From positions 124,273,485-124,337,484 of the forward strand of contig NC_089597.1 of NCBI RefSeq assembly GCF_019320115.1: DNA of 64,000 nt, given 5' to 3'. This document shows, one piece after another, positions 11,342 through 24,804 of this stretch. Source of the stretch: Miscanthus floridulus. Lineage: Eukaryota; Streptophyta; Magnoliopsida; Poales; Poaceae. The translations under genes and the position numbers were made by a program. Numbering within the stretch: the first letter of the stretch is position 1; each line of letters opens with the position of its first letter. The notes beneath the pieces were generated by a model. The model saw only the letters and a list, made by a program, of their open reading frames with translations, had not been told where the DNA came from and did no database searches.

Positions 11342-11640
11342 GGGGACCTATAATCCCGGGTGATTGTTAGAATCTGGACTAAAGGTTCTTTAGTCCTGAG
11401 TGATGGTTAGAACCAGGACTAAAGGTCTGACCTTTAGTCCCGGGTGTAGCCACGGCCCGGGAGTAAAGGGGATTTTGGCGGGCCGTGAAAATGCAGCCCA
11501 TCTTTAGTAGTCCCGGGTGATGGTTAGAACCGAGACTAAAGGTTCTTTAGTCCCGGGTGAAGGTTAGAACCGGGACTAAAGGTCTGACCTTTAGTCCCGG
11601 GTGGTTGGTCCACCCGGGAGTAAAGGTGGGCTGCAGTTTG
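11342..11640. repeat. Internal palindrome array of CACTA-1
   Basis: Several hairpins built from TTTAGTCCCGGGTGA..GGTTAGAACCGGGACTAAAGG-type arms, including the motifs CCTTTAGTCCCGGGTG and its inverted partner, plus a GGCGGGCC..GCAGCCC segment shared with CACTA-2. They look like the subterminal repeats of the element ends but sit internally, upstream of the second gene. Confidence 0.85.
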
Positions 11641-12060
11641 ACTTTTCACCAGTTTGTAGAAGTTTTTCCTTTTTTATATATTTCTTTTATATATGTAGAG
11701 AGTTGTTAATTGCCTAGTAAATAAAATATTAGCAAAAAAATACAAAAAGAATTCCGGGACCTGGTTTTGCATTATTGTACATAAGAAAAATATGTAACCT
11801 AAACTCTTTTGTTTTACCGTATAAATATTTAACATAGTGTAAATAATAATCATAATTTTTACCATGCAAAAATGTACTACTTAATTAAAATCATTAAAAC
11901 TATTGCTTTTCGATAGGAAATTAGTTTTCACATCTTATTGACGTTGATCATTTGTTTTTTCATCACACATTCTCCACAGGAAATCCACTGTCAAGCAGAA
12001 AATTCATTTAAATGGTAGAAAATATGAATACACGATAGAAATATGAATACACTATATATA
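11641..12060. other. AT-rich 3' flank of the CACTA-1 transposase gene
   Basis: No ORF of note. It resembles 42890-43335 in CACTA-2 (shared AAAAATGTA..TTTAATTAAAAT and ATTAAAACTATTG phrases), so it is the ancestral 3' UTR or spacer after TNPD. Confidence 0.5.
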
Positions 12061-14482
12061 TCAAGCGGGCACAGTAGTGAACTTCTTCTTAACGTATATC
12101 CCTTGGTTATGATCGCGCCGTAACCATGGAGTGTCCTCATCATTTAGCTAGATGGTTAGGTCTTTGTTTACTGTGAAGGGTGGAATTCAGTCATCCTTTT
12201 CATAATCTTCTGATATGTCTGACTTGTCTTCAATTCTGACGATGTTTCTTTTCTCTGAAAGAACTATGTGGCGCTTTGGCTCATTGATTGGGTTGTTGTT
12301 GTTTTTCTCTCTCTTCGGTTTTGTAGACATGTCCTTGACATAGAACACGTGATTCACATCCTTGGCAAGGACGAATGGTTCATCTTTGTACCCAATATTG
12401 TTGACGTCCACGGTTGTCATTCCATACTGGTTGTCGACTGCTACCCTACCTCCAGTCGCCTTTATCCATTAGCACTTGAACAAAGGTACCTTAAAAGTAG
12501 GTGCATAGTTTAGTTCCCATATCTCCTCTATGCGGCCATAATATGTTTGCTTATTTCCATTAGGGTCGGTGGCATCTATGCGGACACCACTGTTTTGGTT
12601 GGTGCTCCTTTTATCTTGGGCTACTGTGTAAAATGTATTCCCATTTATCTCGTACCCTTTGTATGTGAGGATATGCCATGATAGCTGCCTAGCCAACAAA
12701 TATAGTTGCTCATCAATACTCTCATCACCCTGACATTCTTTTCGCAACCAGTCGCTGAAAGTTTCCATGTGCTGATGCGTAATCCAAGCTTCAGACTTCC
12801 CTGGAAACTCGGATCGGAGCAACTCTTTATGTGTCTCGATATACGGATCCACCAAGGAGGAGTTTTGCAGAACTGTGTAGTGTGCTTTATTAAAATAATT
12901 GTCCTGCGTACCAATATATGTTTTCTTCCCTAGTGTCCCCTTTCCACTTAGTCTCCCCTCGTGTCACGATTCAGGAACAGCAATCGGGTCAAGGTCAGGA
13001 ATAAAGTCAACACAAAACTCAATGACCTCCTCTGTTCCATAGCCCTTGGCGATGCTTCCTTCTGGCCGAGCACGGTTGTGAATATATTTCTTTAGGACTC
13101 CCATGAACCTCTCAAAGGGGAACATGTTGTGTAGGAACACAGGGCCGATAATGCTAATCTCCTTGACCAGGTGAACTAGGAGGTGTGTCATGATATTAAA
13201 GAAGGAAGGAGGGAACACCAACTCAAAGCTGACAATACATTGAACCATATCATTATGTAGTTTAGCTAGATCCATTGGATCAATTTCCTTCTAAGAAATT
13301 GCATTGAGGAATGCACATAGCTTCACAGTGGCTAGACATACATTTGGAGGTAGAATACCTCTTAATGCAACTGGAAGCAATTGCGTCATGAGCACGTGGT
13401 AGTCATGGGACTTTAAGTTTAGAAATTTCTTCTCTGGCACATTTATTATACCCTTTATATTCGAGGAGAATCCAGATGGTACCTTGATGCTTGCTAGGCA
13501 TTCAAACATGCTTTCCCTCTCTTCTTTGCTAAGAGTGTAGCTGGCAGGACTTAAGTAATGGCGTCCATCATCTGTCTTCTCTGGATGTAGGTTGTCTCAT
13601 TCGTTCAAACATCGTAGGTCCTGTCGTGCTTCAAGTGTGTCCTTAGGCTTCCCATACACACCCATGAAGCCTAGCAGATTCACACAAAGATTCTTCGTCA
13701 GGTGCATCACATTGATCGCGCTACGGACCTCTAGGACTTGCTAATAGGGTAGCTCCCAAAATATGGACTTCTTCTTCCACATGGGTGCGTGAGCGTCGGC
13801 GTCGTTCGGAACAGGTTGGCTACCATGTGCTTTTCCAAATACTACTTTCACATCCTTGACCATATTGAGTACATCCTCACCAGTTCGGTTGCTCGGCTTG
13901 GTCTGGTGGTCTGGCTTACCTTTAAAATGTTTGCCTTTCTTTCTTAGGGGGTGATTCGTAGAAAGAAATCGACGATGGCCAAGGTACATGACCTTTCAAC
14001 ATTTTTTCAAGAATATACCTTTAATGTCATCGAAACAGTGCGTGCATGCATTATATCCCTTGTTTGATTGTCCCGAAAGATTACTTAGAGCAGGCCCAAT
14101 CATTGATTGTTACGAACAACAATGCTCGTAGGTCAAAGTGCTCCTGTTTGTGCTTATCCCACACACGTACACCTAGTCTGTTCTACAAAAGTAGAAGTTC
14201 TTCAACTAGTGGCCTCAGGTACACATGGATGTCGTTGCCAGGTTGCCTTGGGCCTTGGATGAGCACTGACATCCTAATAAACTTACGCTTCATGCATAAC
14301 CAGGGAGGAAGGTTGTAGATACATAGATTAACATGCCAAGTGCTATGACTACTGCTCTACTCCCCGAAAGGATTCATACCATCCGTACTTAAAGCAAACC
14401 TTAAGTTTCTTGCGTCATTTGCAAACTCTGAGAATTCTCTATCGATTGCTCTCCACTGGGACCCATCAACAGGGTGTCTCAA
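12061..14482 (-). pseudogene. CACTA-1 TNP2-type transposase (TNPD), C-terminal part
   Basis: Collinear with 43336-45755 of CACTA-2. It begins (minus strand) within the Transposase_21 core (GDPSQWRAIDREF region) and continues through the DUF4218-like block (MFECLASIKVPSGFSSNIKG, PPSFFNIMTHLLVHLVKEI, FMGVLKKYIHNRARPEGS) and the DUF4216-like C-terminus (YYGRIEEIWELNYAP, ADPNGN-like strand, DTPWLRRDHNQG). It ends at the TGA at 12061-12063. Stops include TAG at 13291-13293, which CACTA-2 shares, and TGA in KDD*IPPF. The N-terminal part lies at 28255-29189, beyond the gypsy insertion. Confidence 0.85.
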
Positions 14483-14955
14483 TGTGGGGGGTATGACCCC
14501 GGATACCCACGATAGACCACATGGGCTGCGCCCCTAGGGGTGGCCCAGCCCACAAGAAGAAGCCTTACGAGGCACGACTCTGCTCGACGCCTTCCTCAAG
14601 ACATCGGGAAGATATCCTGAAGATACTACAAGATCTGTTAGGATATGTATGATCCCAAGATTCCTGTAATCAGTTATTACTTTTCGGTTATCTCTCAGAT
14701 CTAACCGACTTGTAACCCTGCCTCCTGAACTATATAAGGCGGGCAGGGACCCCCTCTAAAATCACGGCATGTCATACGATAGCTAATACAAACCAACAGA
14801 CCATAGGAGTAGGGTATTACGTCATACTGACGGCCTGAATCTGTCTAACTCATGTGTCTCTGTTGCTTTCTTGTTCTTGATCTCGTGCTCCCCTACCGAT
14901 CAATCTACCTTCGTGGGATACCCCTCGGAGGACTGTCGACGATATTCTATCGACA
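14483..14955 (+). repeat. 5' LTR of the nested Tat gypsy element
   Basis: Begins TGTGGGGGGTATG and ends ..TATCGACA, two bases before the primer-binding site. Length 473 bp. The TATA box TATATAAG lies at 14731-14738. No 3' LTR exists in the window. Confidence 0.75.
14731..14738 (+). promoter_or_regulatory. TATA box of the nested gypsy LTR
   Basis: TATATAAG after a GAAC and before GGCGGGCAGGG, mid-LTR, where the U3/R promoter is expected. Confidence 0.5.
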
Positions 14956-14957
14956 GT

Positions 14958-14973
14958 TGGCGCGCCAGGTAGG
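14958..14973 (+). other. Primer-binding site of the nested gypsy element
   Basis: TGGCGCGCCAGGTAGG starts with TGG (the complement of a tRNA CCA end) just after the LTR. I do not assign the tRNA. Confidence 0.55.
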
Positions 14974-15003
14974 AGTGTGCGTGCTGTTTCCTTGTCGAAC
15001 AAG

Positions 15004-15428
15004 ATGGCTTTTTCCGTAGGCTCTTCGTCCCTTCCACAGCTCAGCCAGATCTTCATGGTCGGATCCATCTCGTGGGTCATCAACGCTAATGGAGTTGGAG
15101 AGCTCCTCGAGCCAGAGCAGATCGGTTCTACATCGGCCACCCCCGCACCTACAACTGCAGATCCGATCTCGGAGGCAATTCCGAGATCTCTTTCGGCAAC
15201 AACTCGTCGTCCGCTTCCTCGCTACTAGAGGAGGCTGATCAACAACGACGATCTGATCGAATCCATCGATCGGGTCGGACTGAAGCTCGTTGATTGTCTC
15301 TCCATCGCCGAATCGGCACTGAACACTCTGGTTCAGCGCCGACCACCCTCCGATCCAGATCTATCGGAGGGTGCTCGGGAAACTGCAAGGGCTATGGCCC
15401 TACCCTTCGGATTCTCCAACACCGCCGC
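15004..15428 (+). pseudogene. gag, N-terminal part, of the nested Tat gypsy element
   Basis: ATG at 15004-15006 opens MAFSVGSSSLPQLSQIFMVG and runs to a TAG at 15226-15228 (RPLPRY*). The reading continues past it to the nested insertion at 15429. The Ser/Thr/Pro-rich start and the motif GELLEPEQIGS fit the N-terminus of Tat-lineage gag. The rest of gag is at 24800. Confidence 0.55.
15424..15428. repeat. Target-site duplication GCCGC, left copy
   Basis: GCCGC directly precedes the LARD-like element start TGTGACAG. The same five bases follow its end at 24800-24804, showing insertion by retroviral-type integration. Confidence 0.8.
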
Positions 15429-16995
15429 TGTGACAGAACCGCCCAATTTATACAAGATCAAGTACGGTTGTCCCCGCTAACACGTTGACACACCCATACT
15501 TTCACTCATATAAACCCGGTAGTCCGCCGAGTGTCCCGAAAGACCTCGGTAAATCAACATCACAACCAAGATCGCGTGATTAAGCAAATACACATCACAT
15601 ACATTGGGTTGCAGCAGAAATAATATTACAAAGGGGTTAACAAATAATAGTACAAGTTTGGGTTTCAAAACCGCTTAGTGAAAACAACATAGGTTTCAAA
15701 TGATTACATTAATATAAGTTCCAAATATATTGCTAGCATAGTGACATCATTCGACAAAAGCATATAGATGAGAAGTAAGTATAGAATCACCGAGCCCACC
15801 GGCGGTTAGCCACCCTCATCAACAGGTCGAGAACATCACCTGCAACAAGGTGGGATAAACCCTGAGTACTTGAATGTACTCAGCCAGACTTACCCATCTT
15901 AAACCAAAATAAAGCGACACCAAGGATTATGCATGGCTTTCTTTAGTGGGCTAGCTGACTTGTTTGCGAAAAGCATAAGCTATCATGAAGAAACCATTTT
16001 AAGTACTTTGCATCATCTTTATTATAACCTATCCATCTAGGTAAGCACCTATACTATAGCAATCACTTGATTAACCAATAACATCCAGTTACCAATTTAG
16101 ATTCAGCATATCCCATACCATCCAGATAACCATCATTGTTCCATAATAATTACTACAATGCCGTAACTCAAGTCAAGTGCTCACTATCCAGGAGCGATGG
16201 TGATTCGAATCGATTCCTAACCAGCTGGTGATTTATTCCTTACACAAACCTCACTCACCCGCTAAAGTGAGGTATCGGTCACCGAGTCAACTATCCAGGA
16301 ATCTCGAGTTTGCCAGGAACCACATGTACCCAGGGGCCGATCGACTGCTCTTTGGTCTTATCTTCGCGCCCCCATGTCCTACCACACCTGCTCCGGTACA
16401 GTGCGCTGTGGGCAATCTACTCGGCCCGAATAATCTCCCAGCTTCGCGATCGAAAGGTACTTTATTCGGCCAGCTAAATGTAAGGCATGCGTTCAACATG
16501 ACTCGAGGCCCAACAACGGTCGGTCCTTAATCGACACAGACGGAAACTAACAGCACCCCAGAACCCTGTTTGGTTGCCTCCAACTTTTTTTCCGTCCGGT
16601 CACCAATTATTCATCACACATGGTTAATTCTAGGATATCATTCTTTCCATAGCTAAATTGTTCCAGTAATCACCTATAAATGTAGGTGACCGAATATCAC
16701 CGATCGCTACCGGTCTAAGCAAGGCTAAGCAGTTATTCGATCCCGACCTAACATGGTAATCAGGTAATAAGGTAGGCAAGGATAGTAGTAAATGCATCAA
16801 CGGTTTCAAGCAACTCCTACAACTTAATGCAACAATATATAACTCATATATAGAAAGAATTGCTTTTATAAAGTAGGAGACTTAGAATGCTCCGGGGCTT
16901 GCCTGGGATCCGACACAAGTCAGTTCAGTTAGCTTGCACCATCCTCAGGTTCGGCTCCAACATCACGTCCTTCACGTGGTTCATCTAGCGTACCT
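15429..16995 (-). repeat. 3' LTR of the LARD-like element, truncated
   Basis: Base-for-base alignable with 19995-21560, with a few per cent differences by eye. After the shared phrase TAGCGTACCT the two diverge abruptly, which marks the deletion junction. Corresponds to the last third of the full LTR. Confidence 0.8.
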
Positions 16996-19980
16996 CAACC
17001 GTGGATTTAGACACCAACTCGACGATGCGCAAGCATTTAACTGGTGGGATGTTTTCACAGGGCACAAAGCATTATTCCACCTATAGGGCATTTCTACATT
17101 GACAAGGAACCATTCCTATATATCCTTCGGCACTTCATCCAATAGAGTCTGGACACATGTGTTAGTTGCACCTTGGGGCACAAACATGTTGACTAAAACT
17201 AGGGACGTGCTTTCGCTAGCTCCTACCTAGCCGATACAATGTCTTGTACTATATACATGATTGTCCATGATGGAATTGACTTGATAGCACATTTGGAGAA
17301 GAAGTAGCACTTGCATTGCGGGGCCAGGTTTGCTGTTTCTTTGATCAACATTGTTTCGTGAGATCTGGCCTTCATAGTTACCAAATAGTCATTACCTAAC
17401 TGAAGACTAACTTTCCTACTAGTAACAAATCAGTTGTCCCTCAACACTAAAAAGGTTCCAAATCTTCACTCTTGATAATAAAAATTATGGTCGAAGCCTA
17501 CAGATGGTCGCCATTGAAGTCAGCAGAAAGGGGTCACACCAAAGAAGGTCGGTTGATCACCTTGCACACAAAGGTCAAGACTTGGACAGGAAGCTCATGA
17601 GCACTAGGTGACCTACTACAGCACATAATATCCTAGTCCATTTACCTTCCGACTGATAACTTGTTCAACCTTAAGTGTGGTGCACCTTTCTGATCCAATG
17701 AAAATGACATAAGTTGCTCACTAGATGATCGATGTCATTACAGGGATAGTCACATCGAGTAGAGTCACTTGTCTACCCTCTTGCAGTCTATTTATGTTCC
17801 TGTTAGTGACCTGTTCTTCAAAGGTTAACTGTTGGACTACTCCAGAAGGAAGTCCTATTGCATCTAGTTCGACATATAGATCCCTTGACATGATAAGGAG
17901 AGATAACCAAGGAAGAGCTCAAGTGAGAATAACATATCGGTGTAGTTCTGTAATGGATCATGACTAGAAACCTCGATACCAGCACGTGCCGAGCAGCACA
18001 GCCTTGTGTGTGCACCCACAGGAGGCTCTCGGTTTCGTCGTGGCACCGTAGATCGCTAATTGTGGCACCATTACTGAACATACAACCCACAAAAAATCTC
18101 ACATGGCATAAATTGGGTTGCATAGGAGCAAGCACTATGCGAAGGAGGGATAGAAAACAAAGGTAGTCACAAGGTTAGGAGTCAACAAGCAGGGAATCCG
18201 AAGATTAAAACACAGCGCAAGAGTGCATAGCCTAATTGCCGAAGGCAACTAAGCAGGAGACTCTTGCTGAATTTCCATATACGCCTTGTGTCCACCAAGT
18301 GATTACCAGATAATGATTAACCTGAGATTTGGTTTTGTCGAGCAGCAACATGAGATCAAGACTGATAAACATCCAGAGACTTGAAAGAGTTGGAGATAAA
18401 ACAAACGAGATTCAAGGGACAGAGCCAAGGTTTGATAAAGCAATGACATGATCTGCGAGGAAAAGGTTCCAAAGCAGGGTAGATAGCGATTAGCGTTGCA
18501 CCAGATCAACAGTAGAAGAAGGAGCAATGAGATCTAACAAGGATTTTTGAGCAAGGTCCTCCCGCACAGGAGCGGGACAACCACAAAACATGCGAGCAAA
18601 GAAGGGGGCTAAGCTTGGGTCAAAAGTCAAGCAAAGGCATAGATAAAAGTCTTTGTAGCGCAACGTTCAATGGCTAACAACCTCGTGTACAGGCTTAGGC
18701 TCCTAAGAGAGAACTTAATTGGAGATGACAACCATGAGATTATCAAAACTTGGACGCTGCTCTAGGATAGCGCTCTTCAACACCCGTATGCTTATCGAGG
18801 ACAAAAGAGTGATAGCTACGGCACTACCTAGATAATGAGCATCCACATCTACATCATGGTCTTAAGCAAGCATTTCAAAACACTCAATCTAATTAGCTTA
18901 AGCGACTATCACTAAGCACAAAGCTCGCATAAACAAGCAGTCACCTACAACAACACTACTACACAACTTATGCAAAACATGGTGGTAAGGCACTGTTATC
19001 TTTTATTTCCTTTTTACAGAGTAGGTGGATATCTCTACAAAACAAGTTTCACTTACATTTAGCAATTTAGTTTTCAAAGAGGTGAACTTTTTTGCTAACT
19101 ACTAACTTGTTATCTATTTCCTTTGGAAGCAAACATTCAAGGTAAAGCTAATCGCACACTATCTTCAAGCATAGCTATTCAAGCAGCATGGAACAAGGCA
19201 CTTTGTCTAGCTTCACACAGGAAAATAGTGACATCACATTGATCACAAGTTACTTAGCATTAGAACAAGGTGAGGGAAGCATATTTATGCACAAGCACAA
19301 TCATGATGCATGCTCGTCCTATTCGTCCTCACGAAATTGCCAGCCTAAGGTGGAATCATGTTCTATGTTGGTGGCATAACACGTACTCTCTCGATATATA
19401 GCTAGTCGTCAGCTACATTCAATCTACGTATTTGTGGTTAGCGTACCTGCAGGCAAATTCATTGCAGCCCATCCCCATAAGAGATAAATAAGCGCACAAT
19501 GAAAACAGTAAACTAAGATACCCTCCATATACACATCCCCAGATATATATATACTTCGGTATCCATAGCTACCCGGCAGATATACCCACAATTAAGTACC
19601 TTCATATATACATGTGAGTACCATGCAAATATTCCAGTAACCACAGCTAACTCTCCCCTAGACCGCTAGTTGGACGGTCATGCTCTCACAACTCACACTT
19701 ACCTAGACGTAGAGGCAATTGATCCATACATTACAATCCAAGCGGATGGCATCCATACTATAGCACGCCGTATGGACGACGAAAGTAAAAACCCCCATGT
19801 TAGTACTTAGATAGCCACCTAATAGTCCTTAACTGGGCATAAAGGAGGATGTCGCTAGCATAGTTTTGCAAATAAGTTTTGACAAATTTACCTGTAGCTA
19901 AAGTTTTAGTTAAAATAGACTTTTTAAAACCAAAACTTGGCTTTTAAAACTATGTACCTGACAGTATTATGCTTAATCTC
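16996..19980 (-). other. Non-coding interior of the LARD-like element
   Basis: About 3 kb without ORFs over 75 codons and without protein motifs on either strand. It holds short AT-rich blocks and one ATATATAT run near 19545. Absence of gag-pol means the element would have depended on proteins from a related autonomous partner. Confidence 0.55.
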
Positions 19981-19992
19981 GCTCTGATACCA
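19981..19992 (-). other. Primer-binding site (tRNA-Met type) of the LARD-like element
   Basis: The plus strand GCTCTGATACCA is the reverse complement of TGGTATCAGAGC, the initiator tRNA-Met primer site used by many plant LTR retrotransposons. It lies two bases from the LTR end and fixes the element orientation as minus. Confidence 0.8.
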
Positions 19993-19994
19993 GC

Positions 19995-22900
19995 TGTGAT
20001 AGAACCGCCCAATTTATACAAGATCAAGTACGGTTGTCCCCGCTAACACGTTGACACACCCATACTTTCACTCATATAAACCCGGTAGTCCGCCGAGTGT
20101 CCCAAAAGACCTCGGTAAATCAACATCACAACCAAGATCGCGTGATTAAGCAAATACACATCACATACATCGGGTTATAGTGGAAATAATATTACAAAGG
20201 GGTTAACAAATAATAGTACAAGTTTGGGTTTCAAAACCGCTTAGTGAAAACAACATAGCTTTCAAATGATTACATTAATATAAGTTCCAAATATAATGCT
20301 AGCATAGTGACATCATCCGACAAAAGCATATAGATGAGAAGTAAGTATAGAATCACCGAGCCCACCAGCGGTTAGCCACCCTCATCAACAGGTCGAGAAC
20401 ATCACCTGCAACAAGGTGGGATAAACCCTGAGTACTCGAATGTACTCAGCCAGACTTACCCGTCTTAAACCAAAATAAAGCGACACCAAGGATTATGCAT
20501 GGCTTTCTTTAGTGGGCTAGCTGACTTATTTGCGAAAAGCATAAGCTATCATGAAGAAACCATTTTAAGTACATTGCATCATCTTTATTATAACCTATCC
20601 ATCTAGGTAAGCACCTGTACTATAGCAATCACTTGATTAACCAATAACATCCAGTTACCAATTTAGATTCAGCATATCCCATACCATCCAGATAACCATC
20701 ATTGTTCCATAATAATTACTATGATGCCATAACTCGAGTCAAGTGCTCACTATCCAGGAGCGATGGCGATTCGAATCGATTCCTAACCAGCTGGTGATTT
20801 ATTCCTTACACAAACCTCACTCACCCGCTAAAGTGAGGTATCGGTCACCGAGTCAACTATCCAGGAATCTCGAGTTTGCCAGGAACCACATGTACCCGAG
20901 GGCCGACCGACTGCTCTTTGGTCTTATCTTCGCGCCCCCGTGTCCTACCACACCTGCTCCAGTACAGTGCGCTACGGACAATCTACTCGGCCCGAATAAT
21001 CTCCCAGCTTCATGGTCGAAAGGTACTTTATTCGGCCATCTAAATGTAAGGCATGCGTTCAACATGACTTGAGGCCCAACAACGGTCGGTCCTTAATCGA
21101 CACAGACGGAAACTAACAGCACCCCAGAACCCTGTCTGGTCGCCTCCAACTTTTTTCCGTCCGGTCTCTAATTATTCATCACACATGGTTAATTCCAGGA
21201 TATCATTCTTTCCATAGCTAAATTCTTCTAGTAATCACCTATAAATGTAGGTGATCGGATATCACCAATCGCTACCGGTCTAAGCAAGGCTAAGCAGTTA
21301 TTCGATCCCGACCTAACATGGTAATAAGGTAATAAGGTAGGCAAGGATAGTAGTAAATGCATCAACGGTTTCAAGCAACTCCTACAACTTAATGCAACAA
21401 TATATAACTCATATATAGAAAGAATTGATTTTATAAAGTAGGAGACTTAGAATGCTCCGGGGCTTGCCTGGGATCCGACACAAGTCAGTTCAGTTAGCTT
21501 GCACCATCCTCGGGTTCGGCTCCAACATCACGTCCTTCACGTGGTTCATCTAGCGTACCTAAATGAGATGCAAGATGCATGTGTATGAATATGAAGAATG
21601 GTAATACAAGAGGCACCACATAAACATTCAAGACAAACACAAGATTATGCAAGACATAGACACCAATAGCTATTTAACTAACCTCACACAACTAACTATA
21701 GAGAGCAAGCTATTCACATCAAACCAAACATCGAGATAGCAAGTGCAACAAGCATGTCATATTAGTTTACTTACGTTCTATTCAAATTACTTTAACTTGC
21801 CAGGTTTAGACAACCTAATATACAATTGCTCATCTTCAGTTAAGGCTTGGCACCTGCAACTAACAAGTTATCTTAATTAGCCTAGCATCTAAATCATCAC
21901 ATCAACTCATATCAAGCAAACAAGTTATTCACGGCAATCACAGAGTCAAGGCTGCAAACAGCAGCAGCTAATTTTACTCATAACAGGAGTTGTACTAATC
22001 CAAAAGACATGCAACAAGACAATCTGGAAAGGTTATGAAATTTTCTACAATTCATCTTTAATCCTCTTAGCATGATTCTCAAGTTAACTAAGTCAATTAT
22101 ACCCATTTACAGAAACTGGTCCACAATTGACAGAAAGCAGCCATTTCTGAAACCCAACTTTAAACAGGCATAACTCACAAACCACAAGGCCAAATACCAC
22201 CAAATTTTAACAAAAGCTAGATACATGAATTATCTACAACTTTGTTATTCTCATATTAAGATGATTTTACAGTTAGAAGGGTCAACTAATGCAATAATTG
22301 CATCTCTGTCCAAAACATAGACAGAAACTGACATGCCACTTTAAATAGCTATAAATGGAGTTATACATGTCCAATAAATGTGGTTCTAGACTTTTTAGAA
22401 ATATTAGAAAATTATAAACAACTTTGTTGTAAACACCTAAAGCTAATTCTACTACTAAGAAGGACCCACAATAAGAACAAGGAAACCCTCTCTGGTTTTG
22501 GGCAGAAACAGCCACAGAGATTTAAGCAAGTATAACTCAAGATCTACTTAGCCAAAAATCATGATATTTAACTTTTTGGAAATCTTAAGAAAAGTACCAC
22601 AACTCATGTATTTTCACCAAGTCATGATTCATAACTTAACTGAGCCAATTAATTCAAACATGCAGAACTGTTCAGAGTAGAAGCAAAGCAATACAGGGCA
22701 TTTGTTATTTTTATAACTCTTAAACCATAACTCCTAAACTTCTGAAATTTTTACCAGACAACAATAACCACCTTAGTAGCACTCCACAAAATTTTCACAT
22801 TTATTTGAGCATAAAAACTGCAGTTATGAAAAAGACAAGACACAACTAGTATTAAGAACCTAACTGCATAAATCTATTTTTACAGCACAATATTTAAACT

Positions 22901-24799
22901 AAAACATGAAATATTATAGATCTACTGCATAGGAAATTTTATAAAGATTCCAAAAAGTCCTCATTTACTATTTTACGATTTTTCTACTAATTACTACGAA
23001 TTTTCAAAATGGATCATCCAAATCTGCCAAAAATCCAAAGAAAAGGATGTACATCTTGCACCGAGGACCATGAAGTTTCTACAAATTAAACACGAACAAA
23101 TGGATCCTTTTTAGCACTGTTCAACTGAGTCACTGATTCATCACTTAACCCCCTCCCTTCTTCCTTATTCGAGCGCGACGTCCTTCATTTCAACAAACGG
23201 GCAGCGAGCAGGGGATGGCCGGCGGGGAGTCCGGAATCCGGCCGGAGGAGGGCCGGCGGCGACGGAGAATGGTAGAACGAGCACCACCGAGCCCACGAGC
23301 ATCCAGGCGACTGCTCGGCTTGGCCCGAAGCAGCCCTAGGTGGCTTGGCCACCTGCGAGCGAGCGGCCGCAGCGGCACAGCACGCCGGCGGCGGCCCGAG
23401 GGCGGCAGCAGCTGGCCTCCTCAGGCGAAAAGGAGCGGCGCACACTGGAGAAGACACCACGGTGCATAGGAGAGACAAAGGGGGCTCGAAGGCAGCAGGG
23501 ATGCGGCGGCGACAAGCTCGGCCAGCCAGCCATGGCGGCCGCGCTCTGGCACGCGCGGCGGGAGCGAGAGAAGGCAGGCAGGAGGCGAATGGAGAGCGGC
23601 GAGTGAGCAGAGGAGGCTCAGGCATCCGCATTTGGGGTGCAGGGGCCGGGCGGCGCGTGGCGATGGAGAGGGCGTGCGGCGGCCTGGTGGGGTGCTCAGC
23701 TCAGGCATGGAGGACACATCCAGGACACGCGTCACCCTATGAGGCAATTCTCCGAACAGGTGGCGGGCGACGGTGAGGGTGAGGTGGGAAGCCGATTTGG
23801 GCCCTCTCGGGTGCGAATTGGACATTGGGCCTAAAACGAAGTTTGAAGCCCACGAACTGCTCTTCATTTTTCATTTAGAGACCAAGGTCATTAGAGCTCT
23901 TCAACAGCGGGTAATTAAGCCACAAACTATCAGTGTCAGCGCCTTGATAACGGTCACGGAAATTCACTTTCGGAAGTCAAAACTCGGTCAAACTCAGTGC
24001 AACTTTTTGCATGCTCTTCTCCATAATATAACCTTTAACTTTTATTTTTGGACCAACTCAAGTTGCTTAACAAATTTCGGAGAACGCGGAATGCCAACGT
24101 CGTTGCTTAGCGAAACTCCAGACTTAGAATATTTCTAAGTGCTGAAAACAACAGCAAATTCGATCTTGTGACCTTGATTTGACTTACTTCCAAGCTGATC
24201 TAGCTCTTAGTCCAAAAACAAAGTTTGTTCTACATGATATGGACTACAACTTTCATTTAAGGTCCAACCTCAAAACTGGTATAGAACCTGCTGTTCTACT
24301 TTGACCAAAGTAGGATCACGATGAAGCTTAAATTATCCTTTTTGATCCATTGGAGCATTTTCTTGGCATTTGCCCAACATGAACCTTTCATGACTTTTGT
24401 TGTAGAGTTCATCTAGAGTCATTTGGGCAAGTTTGCAAGGTTTGGTTGATGACCTACATTTTCATTCACTTAATAGTGCAATTCAAGCACTTAGCAAAGT
24501 CATTCCAATAAGGATATAACTTATCATTTCATGTGACTTTTTTATTCCAAACTTCCTGAAACTTTTCCAGTGATCAATATAGATGGATATGGATGTGAGA
24601 CACATGAAAGAAGCACATTCAACATTACTTAGGTATATATATCTGAAAAGGGCCAATATACAAGCAGAGGTGTAATATCCAAGTTTAGGTTGGGGCTCAA
24701 TTCCATAGGTTTGACCTTGACATCTTTATCATCACTTAATATGCCATGTTTGAGCTCAAACCCATTGCTTAACTGGTGGCAAACACCTAGGGTGTTACA
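19995..24799 (-). repeat. 5' LTR of the LARD-like element, full length (4.8 kb)
   Basis: Starts on the minus strand TGTAACACCC and ends ..GGTTCTATCACA. It has a GC-rich segment (23170-23800) that produces long shadow ORFs in all frames (for example 23185-23631 minus and 23345-23776 plus), for which I see no protein family. The rest is AT-rich and non-coding. Confidence 0.75.
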
Positions 24800-24804
24800 G
24801 CCGC
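24800..24804. repeat. Target-site duplication GCCGC, right copy
   Basis: Matches 15424-15428. After it the gypsy gag reading resumes (..TACTTACCAGCACGCC). Confidence 0.8.

Larger units (their letters stand above)
15429..24799 (-). mobile_element. LARD-like non-autonomous LTR retrotransposon (Tekay/Del-like ends), nested in gypsy gag
   Basis: Flanked by the GCCGC duplication. Terminal sequences are TGTGAC..(15429) and ..GTTACA (24799), so on the minus strand it starts TGTAACACCCTAGG, typical of long-LTR chromovirus-like grass elements. The minus-strand 5' LTR is 19995-24799 (4805 bp). Next to it lies a TGGTATCAGAGC primer site (19981-19992). The internal part (16996-19980) has no gag or pol. 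The 3' LTR is represented only by its last 1567 bp (15429-16995). Long LTRs with a short non-coding interior match the LARD class. An internal deletion removed the polypurine tract and about 3.2 kb of the 3' LTR. Confidence 0.75.

Noticed and set aside
19981..19992. Part of a tRNA gene suggested by GCTCTGATACCA
   Set aside because: Only 12 bases match, next to an LTR; it is a primer-binding site, not a tRNA gene.
23185..23867. Cluster of GC-rich ORFs up to 148 codons on both strands
   Set aside because: They lie inside the 4.8-kb LTR of the LARD-like element and reflect high GC with few stop codons.
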